Of a DNA stretch of 64,000 nucleotides, positions 36,909 to 50,806 are shown one piece after another. How positions within the stretch are numbered: the stretch's first letter is position 1; the number at the start of each line of letters is the position of its first letter. The DNA is from Nemophila menziesii. Lineage: Eukaryota > Streptophyta > Magnoliopsida > Boraginales > Hydrophyllaceae. The notes beneath the pieces are model-generated. The model searched no databases, was not told where the DNA came from, and saw only the letters and a program-made list of their open reading frames with translations. The position numbers and the translations under genes were made by a program. Where the stretch lies: assembly GCA_029959085.1 (NCBI GenBank), contig JARWIR010000027.1, positions 1,116,001 to 1,180,000 of the forward strand, in the 5' to 3' direction.

Positions 36909-37020
36909 TTTTTCTTCAGATCTGGTCAAACAAGTTTAGTTAGTTTTTTTTGTAATAATTAGTTTTTTTCTATTTTCTTGTAATTAGTTAGTTGCTTTTG
37001 ATGTAATAATGTGTTGTAAC

Positions 37021-37215
37021 ATGATACTCGTCTTTCTTTAGTGGTACTCATCTTTTTTTAATAATACTCATTGTTTTATAAGGATACTCTGCTTTTTTCA
37101 TTATAGAATTCTCGGCTATTTTTATTGTATACTCTGCTTTTTTATATAGTATACTCATCATTTAATGTCGAAACTCATCATTTTTTCGAAACTCATCAAT
37201 TTTTGTATACAACCC
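37021..37215. repeat. Degenerate TACTCATCTTTTTT repeats
   Basis: About eight imperfect copies of (A)TACTC(A/T)(T/G)C(T)TTTTT at 20-35 bp intervals, drifting to GAAACTCATCATTTTT at the right end. Confidence 0.6.
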
Positions 37216-37245
37216 ATCATTCTTCCTGTGACCGGATGTCAGAGA

Positions 37246-37305
37246 TCGGTGGTCGGAGGTCGGAGTCGGTGGTGGGTGGTCGGAGGTGGTCGGAGGCCGG
37301 AGATA
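37246..37305. repeat. GGTCGGAGG short repeat
   Basis: Five or so overlapping copies of GGTCGGAGG or GGTGGTCGGAGG, in otherwise AT-rich DNA. Confidence 0.7.
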
Positions 37306-37334
37306 GGTTGGTAGTGGAAAGAGATGAACAGTGA

Positions 37335-38969
37335 CATCACCTTTTTGTCTTTTAGTGTTAGTAAGGGTATTTAGTATTTGGTCATGATTAAGGTCCCTTT
37401 AAAGAAATAAGTTTCTACTAGTTTCTTTAGGCCAAAAATCTTGTCTCAAAGAACTTATAGGTCAATCAACCTAAATTCTTATATTTTGTGAAAAGTACAC
37501 TATATGCCCTTATATTATAAAAGAATTGTGCTACTGGGCCCGCTATTAATATTTTGAGTTAATTACACTATTATTCTATTTTATATAAAATAAAATATAT
37601 TATATTATTATACCAAATATTCATACAAGTGAAATAGATAGTGAAAAAGATTAATGTATAATAAAATAAAGTTTAAAAATATGGGCCAAGTGAATATTCG
37701 AAAAAAGTTAGAAAGCACAAGCTAATAATATGACTTTAATTGGGTAAATTTTTCTTTGGAATCGCCCTACTATTTTTTCAGCTTATTCAGTTCAATATAT
37801 GTATATTTCTATTTTTGTAAATCAAGTAATGAACTCTTTTTAATATTTTCAACCAATGTATTCGATACCTATTTACGATAATTGTGTAATACTGGATAAG
37901 AAATATACATATTGATAACTTTTATATTTCAATTTTAAATACCTTACAACATATACGAGAATAAATTGTTTAGTCTATGCAATATTTAAGAACCAAACTA
38001 AGTTGCGGGAAAATGAAAACGAATATTTTATTTTATTTTATTTAGATGATATTTATTTTTTTCAAAATGGAGATGCTTCAATATTTAAAATTATATCATT
38101 TTCTCAAACAGGTTTATGTCAAGACGTCCATATATGTAAGAAAAATAAACAAGACCAATCATCATCTTGATTATTGACTCGATTACCAAGAGGTTCGCTC
38201 ATGATTTATAGTTTTAAAACATGTATACTTTTGATGATAGTCCATATCTTAGTGTGCTAAATCACTTTGCTAGCATTCTGGATACAAAGAAGTTGGTGGT
38301 AAACAATCTCAATAATATATATCACACGTGAGAATCATTATTATGTTGTAAAACTTGTTGAGGTAAATAAGTATGTTGAGAAGGGATGTGATGTGTATAT
38401 GTCAACAGTAAATTCTCTGGCAGCACCAACAATCTAGATCTTTCTTGGTTACAAAAATACTCTTTTATAGCACACAATAGGTTTAAAAAGTATCTATTTT
38501 GGTAGTGGTATAGAAATAAAACCACACACAACATTCTTAGATGAGTTTTTTATATACCAAGAACTACAATGGTAACTTGTACAAGCAAATAAGTCTGCTT
38601 GCCCCCTCTGGAATAAGGATTCAGATAGCACTCAAATTCCTAAGTGAGAATTATGTATAGTTTATTGAGAAAAATTTTGGATTCGTTTGAATTTTGTAAC
38701 TAATCAGATAAAAATAGTTTGTTCTAATTATTTTATAAAAATATTATAATTTTCATATTTCAAAATCAATTTTAATTTTTTCTGGAATTTGGATGAATAC
38801 TTTCAATTATTTAGTGATTAAAAATATGAAATTGTTATTTGTATCAGATATGATTTTTTTAAAATAATTTGTGTGTTTTGAAAATACAATAATTTCAAGA
38901 ATGATTTGTTTTGCATTTTTTGTCACATAATGTTATATCTTGTTATTGTCTTGTTACGTGAAATATTTA
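37335..38969. other. AT-rich stretch, no gene seen
   Basis: No supported gene. AAAAGTACACTATATGCCC near 37490 resembles the start of some MULE terminal repeats, but no partner was found. Confidence 0.45.
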
Positions 38970-39740
38970 TAGATGTGAAGGAAGAGTGGAACGCAGCATT
39001 CACATTACAAATTTGTGCCAAGACATTAATGAAGAAATGTCTTCATTGTATAAAGCTTAGGGGATAATACATATGATCCTCAGGCTGATAAGTTTTGAAA
39101 GTATTTTGCTAGGAACATTGGTGTAGACATTGTCGAATTTTGGTATGGTGATGTATTTGAGAATATTTGTGCCACCTTATTCGTTGATTGGAAAATGAGT
39201 AAGGTCGTATCTATAGATGATTTGAAAAAAATCATAAAATCAAAGTCAATGCGAAAAAGTTTAAAGTTAGGAGAGGTAGAAGGAAGACAATGAATATGAA
39301 TCATGTAGTCCAGTATGCAAAGTTACAAGCCTATTGTGCAACACTAATGAAGCACAATCCAGGTATTACATTGGGAATCGAAGTAGCACAAAATATAGGA
39401 AACCCCACATTCGAGAGGTTATTTGTGTCTATAAAGTCAAAGACCTCAGGTTGGTTAGCAGTGTATAGACCAACCATTGGCGTTGATGGGTGTTTCTTGA
39501 ATACCCTGTATGGTGTTCAACTCCTAATGGCAATTGGAATGGATGGTAATGATGATATTGTTCCTATTTCATGTACTATTGTTCTGGTTCGAAATCAGGA
39601 TAAATGGTAATGATTTTTGATTGAGATCCATCACTTGATCGTCGACCCGTACACTCAAAATTTGACCTACATCTCTAATATGCAAAATGGTTTGTTTGAA
39701 GTCTTCGAAGAGAAGTACCCTGGAGTACCACACTGATGAT
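38970..39740 (+). pseudogene. MULE (MuDR-type) transposase remnant, N-terminal and first catalytic part
   Basis: The open frame 39290-39610 reads QYAKLQAYCATLMKHNPGIT and later FERLFVSIKSKTSGW, then RPTIGVDGCFLNTLYGVQLL and AIGMDGNDDIVPI. These are hallmarks of the MULE transposase. The Asp in GVDGCFL corresponds to the first catalytic Asp. Upstream (39170-39290), a frame with LFVDWKMSKVVSIDDLKK resembles the segment that precedes the transposase core. After a stop at 39608, similarity resumes (MQNGLFEVFEEKYPGVPH) until an insertion at 39741. Stops and frameshifts make it inactive. Confidence 0.85.
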
Positions 39741-41290
39741 TTTTAATACATATGTTTCATACATTTAAAATAAAATTTAAATCAAGGCTGGTATTGCAAG
39801 AGATATTTTGGAGTGCGGCAAGCACTTGCAATAAAAATGACCAAAAGAACAGTGACTTCCCGCAAGCGTACGTGTTGTCGTCAAGTAAAAATTTGATAAG
39901 CTTAAGGTTATCGTTTCCTCAGGGACTATCAAGGTTATACTAACTATGTTTTGAATGTAATATAACGTAGAGTTGTAGGGTAAATAATATAATATAAATG
40001 ATATTTGGTTGATTCTCGAATTAAGGACTAAATTCTAATACAATAAAGACTTAACTAAAGTGAAAATAAGTAAAAATAGTAGAAAATATGAAAGATAGTG
40101 CTTGATCCTTGCAAGTAATTCTTCTAATCATTTATTATCTTGTAATTGGTATAAGGGCGAACAAAGTGATTCTCATTAGCCGAGATTCAAACGTATATCC
40201 AACTCCCATCAGGATAGTCTTAGAGCGCAATCTTACACACGAATAAGTTTTCTGATGAATTTAGTTCTTGACTACCTAGCTGGCAAGACGGTTGGTTCAA
40301 TAACTCGCACTAGGTGTTTATATACTATGTCCGAAATCCAACCCCTCGACTTAAGGTGCAACCGAAAATCTCAAACTACCCACAAGTGATCAAGACATGG
40401 ATAGGGAACAAGCATAAATGTATAAAACAGTGGAATGATTAGAAATTCTATTTATTTCACTTATCCGAAATATCCAACATGCACATAATAATCAATTAGC
40501 GTTCATACCTATTACAAGTTTCAAGCAAATTATGTTTAGCTTATACTAAATGAATGAAAATACAATAAAGATAATGATAAAATCATGTTAATAAGGTAAA
40601 ACAGAATAAAATTAACCAAAATAATGGCGGGAATCGGATGTTGGATGGTTGAGAATGATGAAATTGGGTGGAAACCCTCAACCTGATCTTCTCTCCTTTT
40701 CCTCTTGAAAAATCTGATTTCTTCTTATGGATAATGGATAATGAGGCTTATATAATAGTTTCTGAACATTTTGGACTCAGTGAGTTACTAATGCCCAACC
40801 GTTTTTAAGTAGTGTTGCCCGTGGTCGAGTCACGGTGGCGCAAATTACATAATGTTCTCGTCTCAACTCAAAATTGACTTCTATCACCTCTCACATGAAA
40901 CGGATTTCATGATATTTTCAAATAAAATGAAATCAGGTCCAAAACTTTAACCAATTAATCATGATGACTGAAACAATATAACATTAAGATTTCTTTGGTA
41001 AACGTTCTAACTCCCCAAAGTGTTTTTAAGCTCCAATTACGTCTTGGCTTGGGGTTTATCTTCGCTTTTTGACTTCTCCTCATTATTTTGGAACCTACTG
41101 TCAACCATCTACCTAAAATCTATACACTTAACACAAAATTAAGGCATAAAAGCTATATAAACAGTGATATGTCCAAAACAAGATATCAAAGTGAAATAAT
41201 TCGAATACTAGGAAAAAATCAATCATTTAGACCCAATAAACTCCTAAAATAATGTCACGTGCATAGATTAATGTATAACAAAAAGAGAGA
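39741..41290 (-). mobile_element. LTR-like dispersed repeat B interrupting the MULE transposase
   Basis: A 1.55 kb segment lies between two halves of a MULE transposase remnant. On the minus strand it contains the same landmarks as repeat A: ACATTATTTTAGG near the start, a TATA-like region and a GTACGCTTGCGGG sequence near the end. Landmark order agrees with 11881-13642, but sequence identity is low. Exact ends and target duplication were not resolved. Confidence 0.45.
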
Positions 41291-41417
41291 CATCGTTGAG
41301 TAAAGTTCGCCCTCGAACAATGGTGTAGAACGTATTTCAATGTTTCTATAAAGTGCGGCATAGTTATAAATAAGATGAACGAATCATGGAACAACATGAT
41401 TCTTCAATCTTTGGATC
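41291..41417 (+). pseudogene. MULE transposase remnant, C-terminal part
   Basis: A frame through 41316-41411 reads EQWCRTYFNVSIKCGIVINK then MNESWNNMILQS. This matches the conserved region after the MULE transposase core (W-C-R-x-Y-F ... C-D-x-x-x-N-N-x-x-E-x-F/W-N). Between this and the N-terminal half about 150-200 codons expected in the family are missing. It ends exactly where the truncated 6.1 kb unit U1 begins. Confidence 0.78.
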
Positions 41418-43382
41418 ATGAAGATCATTAGTTTGTCTAGTGGTTAGAAAACGAAAAAAAATGATTAACAACAATATTCTTATCAACCTTTGTTAATTCT
41501 GTCTTCCCTTTTATTTGAATATTTCTTCATTTTTGATATAAAACTATGAAGTTTTTATTACTTTCGTGTTTATATTTTTTCATTTCATTGTACATTGAAT
41601 ACACTTCTATTAACATCATCTATATTATAGTAGTTGCATAAGGTAATGAGGATAGCTAGATGGATTAGAATTGGTTTTTATATTTAGAAGTATCTAGGTT
41701 TTATTTAATGTTATGAATATTACCGTCAAGTATTAAACATTTTTAAACATGTAGTTTAGAGAATCATACACTGTTTTGTTTGTAGTTAGTACTAGTATTA
41801 TTAGTTGCTAAAATTGTATGTGCTAAATAGTAAATGTAATGATCTAACCTATGTAATTTCACTTTCACGAATAGTAGTATATAAAAGTATAGTGCTTAGT
41901 TATTGTGTATAACAATTATAAATCTCCAAGGGCCAAATTTTGAAAGTGTGTCATCGATAAGCTTTCTTATATGATATACTATTTTAAGTTTAATCCACTA
42001 AATATAGGTTAATGTAGTAATGATTTATTTACATTAACTTCTAATCTAATTATGGAAGGAGACTTACAAAGAAAATAGAGTACATCATGAATAATCAAAT
42101 GCACGATGGCTTAGAATTATGTGTAACTTAACATTATTTGGAATGCATGGAATTTGTTATTCTTTATTTTTCCAAGTTAATAAATAATTTTTTTTATATT
42201 TTATAGGTATCACCAAACCTTTAATTAAATCTCTTGAACATTTATTATTCTTGTATTTTTATTTTTGTATGGGTATTCGGTTTTTTTTTTTTTCAGCCAA
42301 ATGTTAAAACTCACGAATAATTACATAAAGTTAGTTTAATTTTCACAGAGAGAATAAAATATTATTCATAAAATAGAAGAAAATAAAATAACCATATATC
42401 CAATAAATAGATACAATAAAGGTAGTTGTTCTCCTTACAAATCAATCGCAAACACAATTTTTTTTACTGTTAAATAACCTTACCCGCATGAAAAGTAATA
42501 TAAATTTTTTTTCTTCTTCCAAACCAGATGTGGTAAAAATTAAAAACATTATTTTATTCGTTTAATTTTAATTAATAGGACCGTAAAAAATTATCTACAC
42601 CCTGACTACTAGCCCCTTTACCCGAAATATCGACTAAGAGGAACTTGAACTTCACAAGGCTCGTCAGATAGCCAGATAGTCAATCGGGTTAGGATTAATT
42701 ATGTTTGAAAGTCTTGTAGGTTCACTCGGGAGAGATCCATAGAATTGTAGACATTTCTCTATCTACCAGGGACGAATTAGGGAGATTTTAGAGTTTCGAC
42801 TATTGCAAAAATAACTATTCACCCTTACATTCATAAATAGGTAAATTCATAACTAGTGAGAATTACTAGCGACACTAAGGCTATCTTCTCAACTATATTC
42901 TCGTATTTGTTAGTTTATCCTTTAGTTAATTGATTTTTAATCATATGTTATTTGTTTTGCACTTTAATCCTTGCTTTTATAAAATAAAACAATATGTTTT
43001 ATGTTTTAGTTAATTACAACTCGACCCCTCTACGCTTCCTTAAAACACAAAAGAATTAACCTCGTAGTGTATGTGGAGAAAGATACTCTAATACTTATTT
43101 GTTAGTTGTTTACGACCCCTAGACTTGCATGTAGTAGCTCCTCGTAGGTTTTGATTTATTTCTCACACTCTAGGGGACAACAAATGTAAATACCCGATGT
43201 AACAACTTTTTCCCTATACTAACAACAGGTAGAGAAACAGTCTTCAATACACTGCCAGAATGGTACGAAATGTACAGTTGCATCCTTATCTTCAAACCTT
43301 GACAATCTGAGAGGCCGTCACATTTAGCAAATATGTACTTGGCGAACCTTATATGCTATAAGTTAATGTATGTTTCTTGCAA
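41418..43382 (+). repeat. 6.1 kb unit U1, 3' part only
   Basis: Similarity to the unit starts abruptly at ATGAAGATCATTAG (8461 in S2) directly after MULE transposase-related sequence. It runs to the next unit start at 43383. About 50 bases found near 9575-9625 of S2 are deleted near 42540. Confidence 0.88.
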
Positions 43383-45008
43383 TACACTTAACACAACTAG
43401 TTCACTACTCTTATAAGCTTCATTTCTTGAGATCATGTTAGGATAATTTTACCTTTGACATTAATAAAGTTTCATCAAAAGCTTCCTCGATGGAGATATT
43501 AGCAATTATTCTTTTGTGAAAGACACTACTAGCTCTAAAAGGACTTGAAGAATTTAAAACTTATCTATGTTGGAAAACTTTACAAATGATATTTTGTTTT
43601 CTTTATAACAACACATATTTTAGTAAACATAAGTGTAAAACTCATATACTATTCTTTTGAGAATGCAATTCATTAATGAATGTCGTAACATGCATTATAA
43701 TTCAGATATCATAATTTAACTTTGACAATAATATTACATTTAACTAGCATCACAATGTCAACATCCTCTATTATTGGTAAATTCAAGGATATGTTAATAG
43801 ATAAATTATCTTAGATTATTGTAAGAACCCGAGTTCATCTATTGAACAAATAACTATTTATAAAACTAAGTTTTTAAACAATTTGATTAATTAGTAATAA
43901 ATAAAATATTAAATTTTAATTTTTCACATAGGTTATGTTCAATTAATAAACGTTAACATATAAAGACAATTATGGGATTAAAAATTTATCGAACAAATAT
44001 CAAAAAGTATATAATCAGAAACAATTTTATTCATAGAAGTTAAATATAAAACATTATTAGAAAATATATAATAAGAAAAAAATACCATATTATTTATGAA
44101 AATTTTAAGTTTAAACTATAATTAAAATATTAATACAATTTAGGGTCCACGCTAATTTCACAAACTCAATAAAAAATAAACAACCCATTAAACCCTAATG
44201 TTGCTGCGTTTTGCTATACATACACATACAGATTCTTCCGCTCTTTCTTGCACTCTTGGTTTCAAACCTACTGCCAGCCTCCTATTGATATTCCATTTTT
44301 CGTCATTTTTACTATCAAACTATAATGTCTAAATCTTCGTTATCTTCTAATTTTCAATCTTTTCTAATCATAATTCATTTCTTCCATCCAATCTACTTTT
44401 TTCAATTTCTCTGTAATATCCCCCTCTTCTTCTTTCATTATGATGTTTCATCTCAATCTAGATCGGCATTCTTTTGTCTAAATACTATTTTTAAATGCTA
44501 GTATCTTAGATAGTTGGCCATATCATTTCAATTTATAAATCTAAGGTACTTTTTTAATTTCAAAATTTGTTCTGCAATGTGTTTTTGCACTCTGGTGTAA
44601 ATTAATTTGAATTTTTCATTTTTTCTCAAATTTACAATTAATTATATTGAGAAAATTAGTTAGATATTTTAGAATTATATATTTTACAAAATAGCCAAAT
44701 ATACACCAAGACCACAAGAGATATTTTTTCACTAAATTTTAGACCATCCATTCATAGTGGTTGGAGTATATATATGGAGAGTAGAGAAATAGAAGTAAGA
44801 AAAATTAAATTAATTTATAAGACTTGATTGACACCTATTGGAGAAAGCATATTTTTTAACAACATATATGATAGTCTAACAAAATATTCTTTTTATTTTA
44901 TCTCCTTGTGATTTAGATATGTGAATGTATTTTTATTTAGTTTGAAAGATACATCATATCTTTTGTGGTCTTAAAAATATGTGTATAAACTCGTGAGATT
45001 TAAAAAGT

Positions 45009-46549
45009 GGGAAAAGGACACTCAGGTCCTCTAGTTTTTTTATATTGGGACACATAAGTTCCTTAGTTCTTTTTATTCTCTTGATAAGTCCTATTTTTTA
45101 ACATAGTTAACTTTTTTTAACAGTCAAGAGTAATTGACTTCTTTAAAATAACTTTTATACCCTCTTCTTGATTCCTTTGTTAAAAATACAGATTCAGACA
45201 ATTCACCTATATGGGCACCTCTAGAAATGGTACAGAAAAGAGGCATGCCAAAGGTTAATAGAATCAAAGAAGTTGGAGATATTGCACCATCTCGTGATCA
45301 ATGATCAGTACATCATAGATGCTCGTTATGCAAAGCGTTGGGTCATAATAAATCTACATGCCATCTAAAGGATAGAAGAGCTAACACGAGTTAACAATAT
45401 AGTACAACAAGTAATATTGTTTATATTTTTCTTTTATTGCACTTTTGACACACCTTATCTTTTTTCGAGAAAGAATAAGTATCAAATGTGATTTTTTATG
45501 AGGTTATATGTAAAGTAGTGTACTGATATAGTATAAATTCCAAATTGATGAGTTCAAAGAAAAGTTGAAAATAAAATTTATGTGATCATATTGGACCATG
45601 GAAACTCGTTCATCGAAGATTGTATAAGCCACTTACATAGATGCAACTTATTTGTTACTGTTGATTGTAATATCTTTAATTATTTTCAAGTATTTTTTTT
45701 TTACATTAATGGATACAATTAATCTAATTACTTATTATTATATTTGTATAGGTTGAAAACCATAATATGGACAGTAACCAGAATTATGTACATTGTGGGA
45801 GCTCTACTTGTACAAGACCTAGCAACACATCTAACGAGGTTGCGTATTCTGGATAACTAATTCTTATTATGAAAGTTACTTTTGTCATGTACTGTGAACA
45901 TGTTATCGTATGCTCAGAATATACGTTTTGTTTTGTCTCATATATTAGATTACTATTTCGTTGGTTTTTAAAAAATATGTTAGCACAAGAACATGATCTG
46001 AAAAAATTCTATATATTATTATGGATGTTAATTTTATTAGTATTGTGATCTTTTATACATGTGTGAGATTGTCCTGTTATTTGATTTTAATTTAATAAAA
46101 CATAAAATTCAGATAAGTATATTAGATGAGGTTGTTTTATAGATATGAATTAGATAAAGGATGGATTCTACTAGCTAAGTAGGATTCTTGATAGGCACAA
46201 AGAAAAAGATACAAGTTTGATATAGTTTTTTCTTTAAAAAAATTATACATAGTTTTGAAGATTTATACTACATGAATAGAAGAAAACAAAGTCACTGTAC
46301 AAATCCTAAAAAAAATTATATTATTTAAATAGTATATCTAATAAATGGTTGAGTATTTATAATAGTGAAATAAAATAAATTTGGTTAATAAAATAAAGGG
46401 TATAAGTGGAATTTAAAAAAAAATCATATCATTAACCGCTAAATATAACTAACCATGTTAAAAAATAGGATCTATCAAAATAAAAAGAAAAACGGAGGGA
46501 CCTAAGTGTCCCAATATAATAAACTTGAGGACTTCAGTGTCTTTTTCCC
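45009..46549 (+). mobile_element. Non-autonomous MULE, U2
   Basis: Same insertion in unit U2, 1,541 bp, flanked by TTTAAAAAGT. TIRs and interior are diverged from S2 but collinear. Confidence 0.9.
45192..45856 (+). pseudogene. Zinc-knuckle exon fragment, U2
   Basis: The knuckle CSLCKALGHNKSTC is retained, but an in-frame TGA lies upstream of it (GATCAATGATCAG context near 45300). A short deletion follows the knuckle, and the donor CAG|GT is changed to CAA|GT. It cannot be functional as is. Confidence 0.65.
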
Positions 46550-49500
46550 TTTAAAAAGTGTACATATCACTTTATATTATTAGAATAGTACACACAACAT
46601 ATGATTTAAATGTTTATCTAATTCAATTATTTATTACTTTTATTTTTTATTTTTTGTAATCATGTCCCCTAAGTTAATGGTGTTTCTTTTTGTTAATTCT
46701 TATCGTCGAATTTTAATTTTAATTATATTTAATTTATTTTGATTGTTACATAATGTGCTTCCTGGGATTTTTACAATAAAGGATTACCAAATTCCAGATA
46801 ATGGAGACAAATTCAAGATGCAATATAACTGATTCTTTTTATTATTTATCATATATTCCATTATTTTGTGATCAAATAAAGGGTTAATTGCATAGTTGGT
46901 CCCCATATTAGAAAAAATAGTTGAATAAGTAGAAAATATAATTTTACTTTATAAGATGTATATTTTTCTATTTTTGGGTTTGCTGGAGCAGAAAAGACCT
47001 AAAACCTATGTAATGTAGCCCAAGAAAAGAGGAAGAAGACCTAAAACAACTCGTTTCTATACCGGGGATGTAATGTGCCCCAGGGTGCATAGAATACCAA
47101 AGAAGCCAAGAAATGTAACCAGAAAATTGGGGAGCACAGAAAAATATGTTATTTAATTGTATTATCTTTAAATGTCATAATCTAAATTTTGACCTTATTA
47201 ATGATGTTAAATCTAATATTTATGGGATGCTTACAAATTTGTAGCTTACCTAATTATCTATAGCATGTGTTAATGCAAATAGGCCTAATCTACTAATAGA
47301 AAGTAAGTAAGCATGTTTTCAAAAAGATGCCACAAAAAATCGCTATAGGTTGGGTGTGTAGCTGTAATATCTTTTAAATATACTCATATACTATTTTATG
47401 TTTCTAATTATATACAGATTTTTTTGTTTTCCTATAAAAATTCAGATATAGATATAACGAGGATATGCCAAAAATCTATATTACAGACTTAAGGAATAAA
47501 AGTAATGAAGATCAATAGTTTGTCTAGTGGTTAGAAAACGAAAAAAATAATGGTTAACAAGAATATTCTTATCAACCTTTGTTAATTCTGTCTTCCCTTT
47601 TATTTGAATATTTCTTCATTTTCGATATAAAACTACGAAGTTTTTATCACTCTCGTGTTTATATTTTTTCGTGTTTATATTTTTTCATTTCATTGTACAG
47701 TGAATACACTTCTATTAACATCATCTATATTATAGTAGTTGCATAAGGTAATGAGGATAGCTAGATGGATTAGAATTGGTTTTTATATTTAGAAGTATCG
47801 AGGTTTTATTTAATGTTATGAATATTACCGTCGAGTATTAAACATTTTTAAACATGTAGTTTAGAGAATCATACACTGTTTTGTTCGTAGTTAGTACTAG
47901 TATTATTAGTTGCTAAAATTGTATATGCTAAATAGTAAATGTAATGATCTAACCTATGTAATTTCACTTTCACGAATAGTAGTATATAAAACTATAGTGC
48001 TTAGTTATTGTGTATAACAATTATAAATCTCCAAGGGCCAAATTTGGAAAGTGTGTCATCGATAAGCTTTCTTATAGGATATACTATTTTTAGTTCAATC
48101 CACTAAATATAGGTTAATGTAGTAATGATTTATTTATATTAACTTCTAATCTAATTATGGAAGGAGATTTACAAAGAAAATAGAGTACATCATGAATAAT
48201 CAAATGCATGATGGCTCAGAATTATGTGTAACTTAACTTTTTTTGGAATGTATTGAATTTGTTATTCCTTATTTTTCCAAGTTAATAAATACTTTTTTTA
48301 TATTTTATAGGTATCACCAAACCTTTAATTAAATCTCTTGAACATTTATTATTCTTGTATTTTTATTTTTGTATGGGTATTCGGTTTATTTTTCCGCCAA
48401 ATGTTAAAGCTCACGAATAATTACATAAAGTTAGTTTAATTTTCACAGAGAGAAAAAAATATTATTCATAAAATAGAAGAAAAGAAAATAACCATATATT
48501 CAATAAATAGATACAATAAAGGTAGTTGTTCTCCTTACAACTCAATCGCAAACACAATTTTTTTACTGCTAAATAACCTTACCCACAAGAAAAGTAATAT
48601 AAATTTTTTTTCATCTTCCAAACCAGATGTGGTAAAAATAAAAAGACCATTATTTTTTTTTATTCTCCAAGTGCATCAAAGTAATTTAAAAACATTATTT
48701 TTTTCATTTAATTTTAATTAATAGGACCGTAAAAAATTATCTACACCCTTACTACTAGCCCCTTTCCCTGAAATAGCGACTAAGAGGAACTTGAACTTCA
48801 CAAGGCTCGTCCGATAGCCAGATAGTCAATCGGGTTAGGATTAATTATGTTTGAAAGTCTTGTAGGTTCACTCGGGAGAGATCCATAGAATTGTAGACAT
48901 TTCTCTATCTACCAGGGACGAATTAGGAAGATTTTAGAGTTTCGACTATTGCTAAAATAACTATTCACCTTTACATTCATATAAGGTAAATTCATAACTA
49001 GTGAGAATTACTAGCGACACTAAGGCTATCTTCTCAACTATATTCTCGTATTTGTTAGTTTATCCTTTAGTTAATTGATTTTTAATCATATGTTATTTGT
49101 TTTGCACTTTAATCCTTACTTTTATAAAATAAAACAATATCTTTTATGTTTTAGTTAATTTCAACTCGACCCCTCTACGCTTCCTTAAAACACAAAAGAA
49201 TTAACCTCGTAGTGCATGTGGAGAAAGATACTCTAATACTTATTTGTTACTTGTTTACGACTCCTAGACTTGCGTGTAGTAGCTCCTCGTAGGTTTTGAT
49301 TTATTTCTCACACTCTAGGGGACAACAAATGTAAATACCCGATGTAACAACTTTTTCCCTATACTAACAACAGGTAGAGAAACGGTCTTCAATACACTGC
49401 CAGAATGGTACGAAACGTACAGTTGCATCCTTATCTTCAAACCTTGACAATCTGATAGGCCGTCACATTTAGCAAATATGTACTTGGCGAACCTTATATG

Positions 49501-50804
49501 CTATAAGTTAATGTATTTTTCTTGCAATACACTTAACACAACTAGTTCACTACTCTTATAAGCTTCATTTCTTGAGATCATGTTAGGATAATTTTACCTT
49601 TGACATGAATAAAGTTTCATCAAAAGCTTCCTCGATGGAGATATTACCAATTATTCTTTTGTGGAAGACACTACTAGCTCTAAAAGGACTTGAAGAATTT
49701 AAAACTTATCTATGTTCGAACAAATTTAGAAGTGATATTTTGTTTTCATTATAACAACAAATATTTTAGTAAACATAAGTGTAAAACTCATATACCATAC
49801 TTTTAAGAATGCAATTCATCAATGAATGTCATAACATGCATTATAATTCAGATATCAAAATTTAACTTTGACAAAAATATTACATTTAACTAGCATCACA
49901 ATCTCACCATCCTCTGTTATTGGTAAATTCAAGGATATATTAATAGATTATTGTAAGAACCCGAGTTCATCTATTGAACAAATAACTATTTATAAAACTA
50001 AGTTTTTAAATAATTTTATTAATTAGTAATAAATAAAATATTAAATTTTAATTTTTCACATGGGTTATGTTCAATTAATAAATAATAACATATAAAGACA
50101 ATTAGGGGATTAAAACTTTATCGAACAAATATCAAAAGTACATAATCAGAAACAAAGTTATTCATAGAAGTTAAATATAAAACTTTATTAGAAAATATGT
50201 AATAAGAAAAAAAATACAATATTATTTATGAAACTTATAAGTTTAAACTATAATTAAAATATTAATATAATTTAGGGTCCACGCTAATTTCACAAACTCA
50301 ATAAAAAATAATCAACCCATTAAACCCTAATGTTGCCGTCTTTTGCTATACATACACATACATATTCTTCAGCTTTTTCTTCCACTCTTAGTTTCAAACC
50401 TACTGTCATCCACCTTTTGATATTCCATTTTTCGTCATTTTTACTATCAAACTATAATGTCTAAATCTTCGTTATTTTCTAATTTTCAATCTTTTCTAAT
50501 CATAATTCATTTCTTCCATCCAATCTACTTTTTTAAATTTCTCTGTAATATCTCCCTCTTTTTCTTTCATTATGATGTTTCATCTCAATCTTGATCGGCA
50601 TTTTTCTGTGTAAATACTATTTTTAAATGCTAGTATCTTAGATCGTTAGTCATATCATTTCAATTTATAAATCTAAGGTACTTTTTTATTTCAAAATTTG
50701 TTCTGCAATGTGTTTTTGCACTCTGGTGTAAATTAATTTGAATTTTTCGTTTTTTCTCAAATTTATAATTAATTATATTGAGAAAATTAGTTAGATATTT
50801 TAGG

Positions 50805-50806
<2 letters not shown>

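Larger units (their letters stand above)
43383..49527 (+). repeat. 6.1 kb unit U2 (complete)
   Basis: A complete 6,145-bp unit with the MULE (45009-46549) but without the Harbinger MITE; the empty MITE site is at 44153-44155. It carries a tandem duplication of TTCGTGTTTATATTTT-like sequence near 47655 that is shared with U3 only. Confidence 0.9.

Noticed and set aside
37486..37520. AAAAGTACACTATATGCCC as the left terminal repeat of the MULE whose transposase lies at 38970-41417.
   Set aside because: No matching inverted repeat or target duplication could be found on the right, where the element is truncated.
39752..39943. 63-codon plus-strand open frame.
   Set aside because: It sits in the LTR-like insertion that splits the MULE transposase; no similarity recognised.
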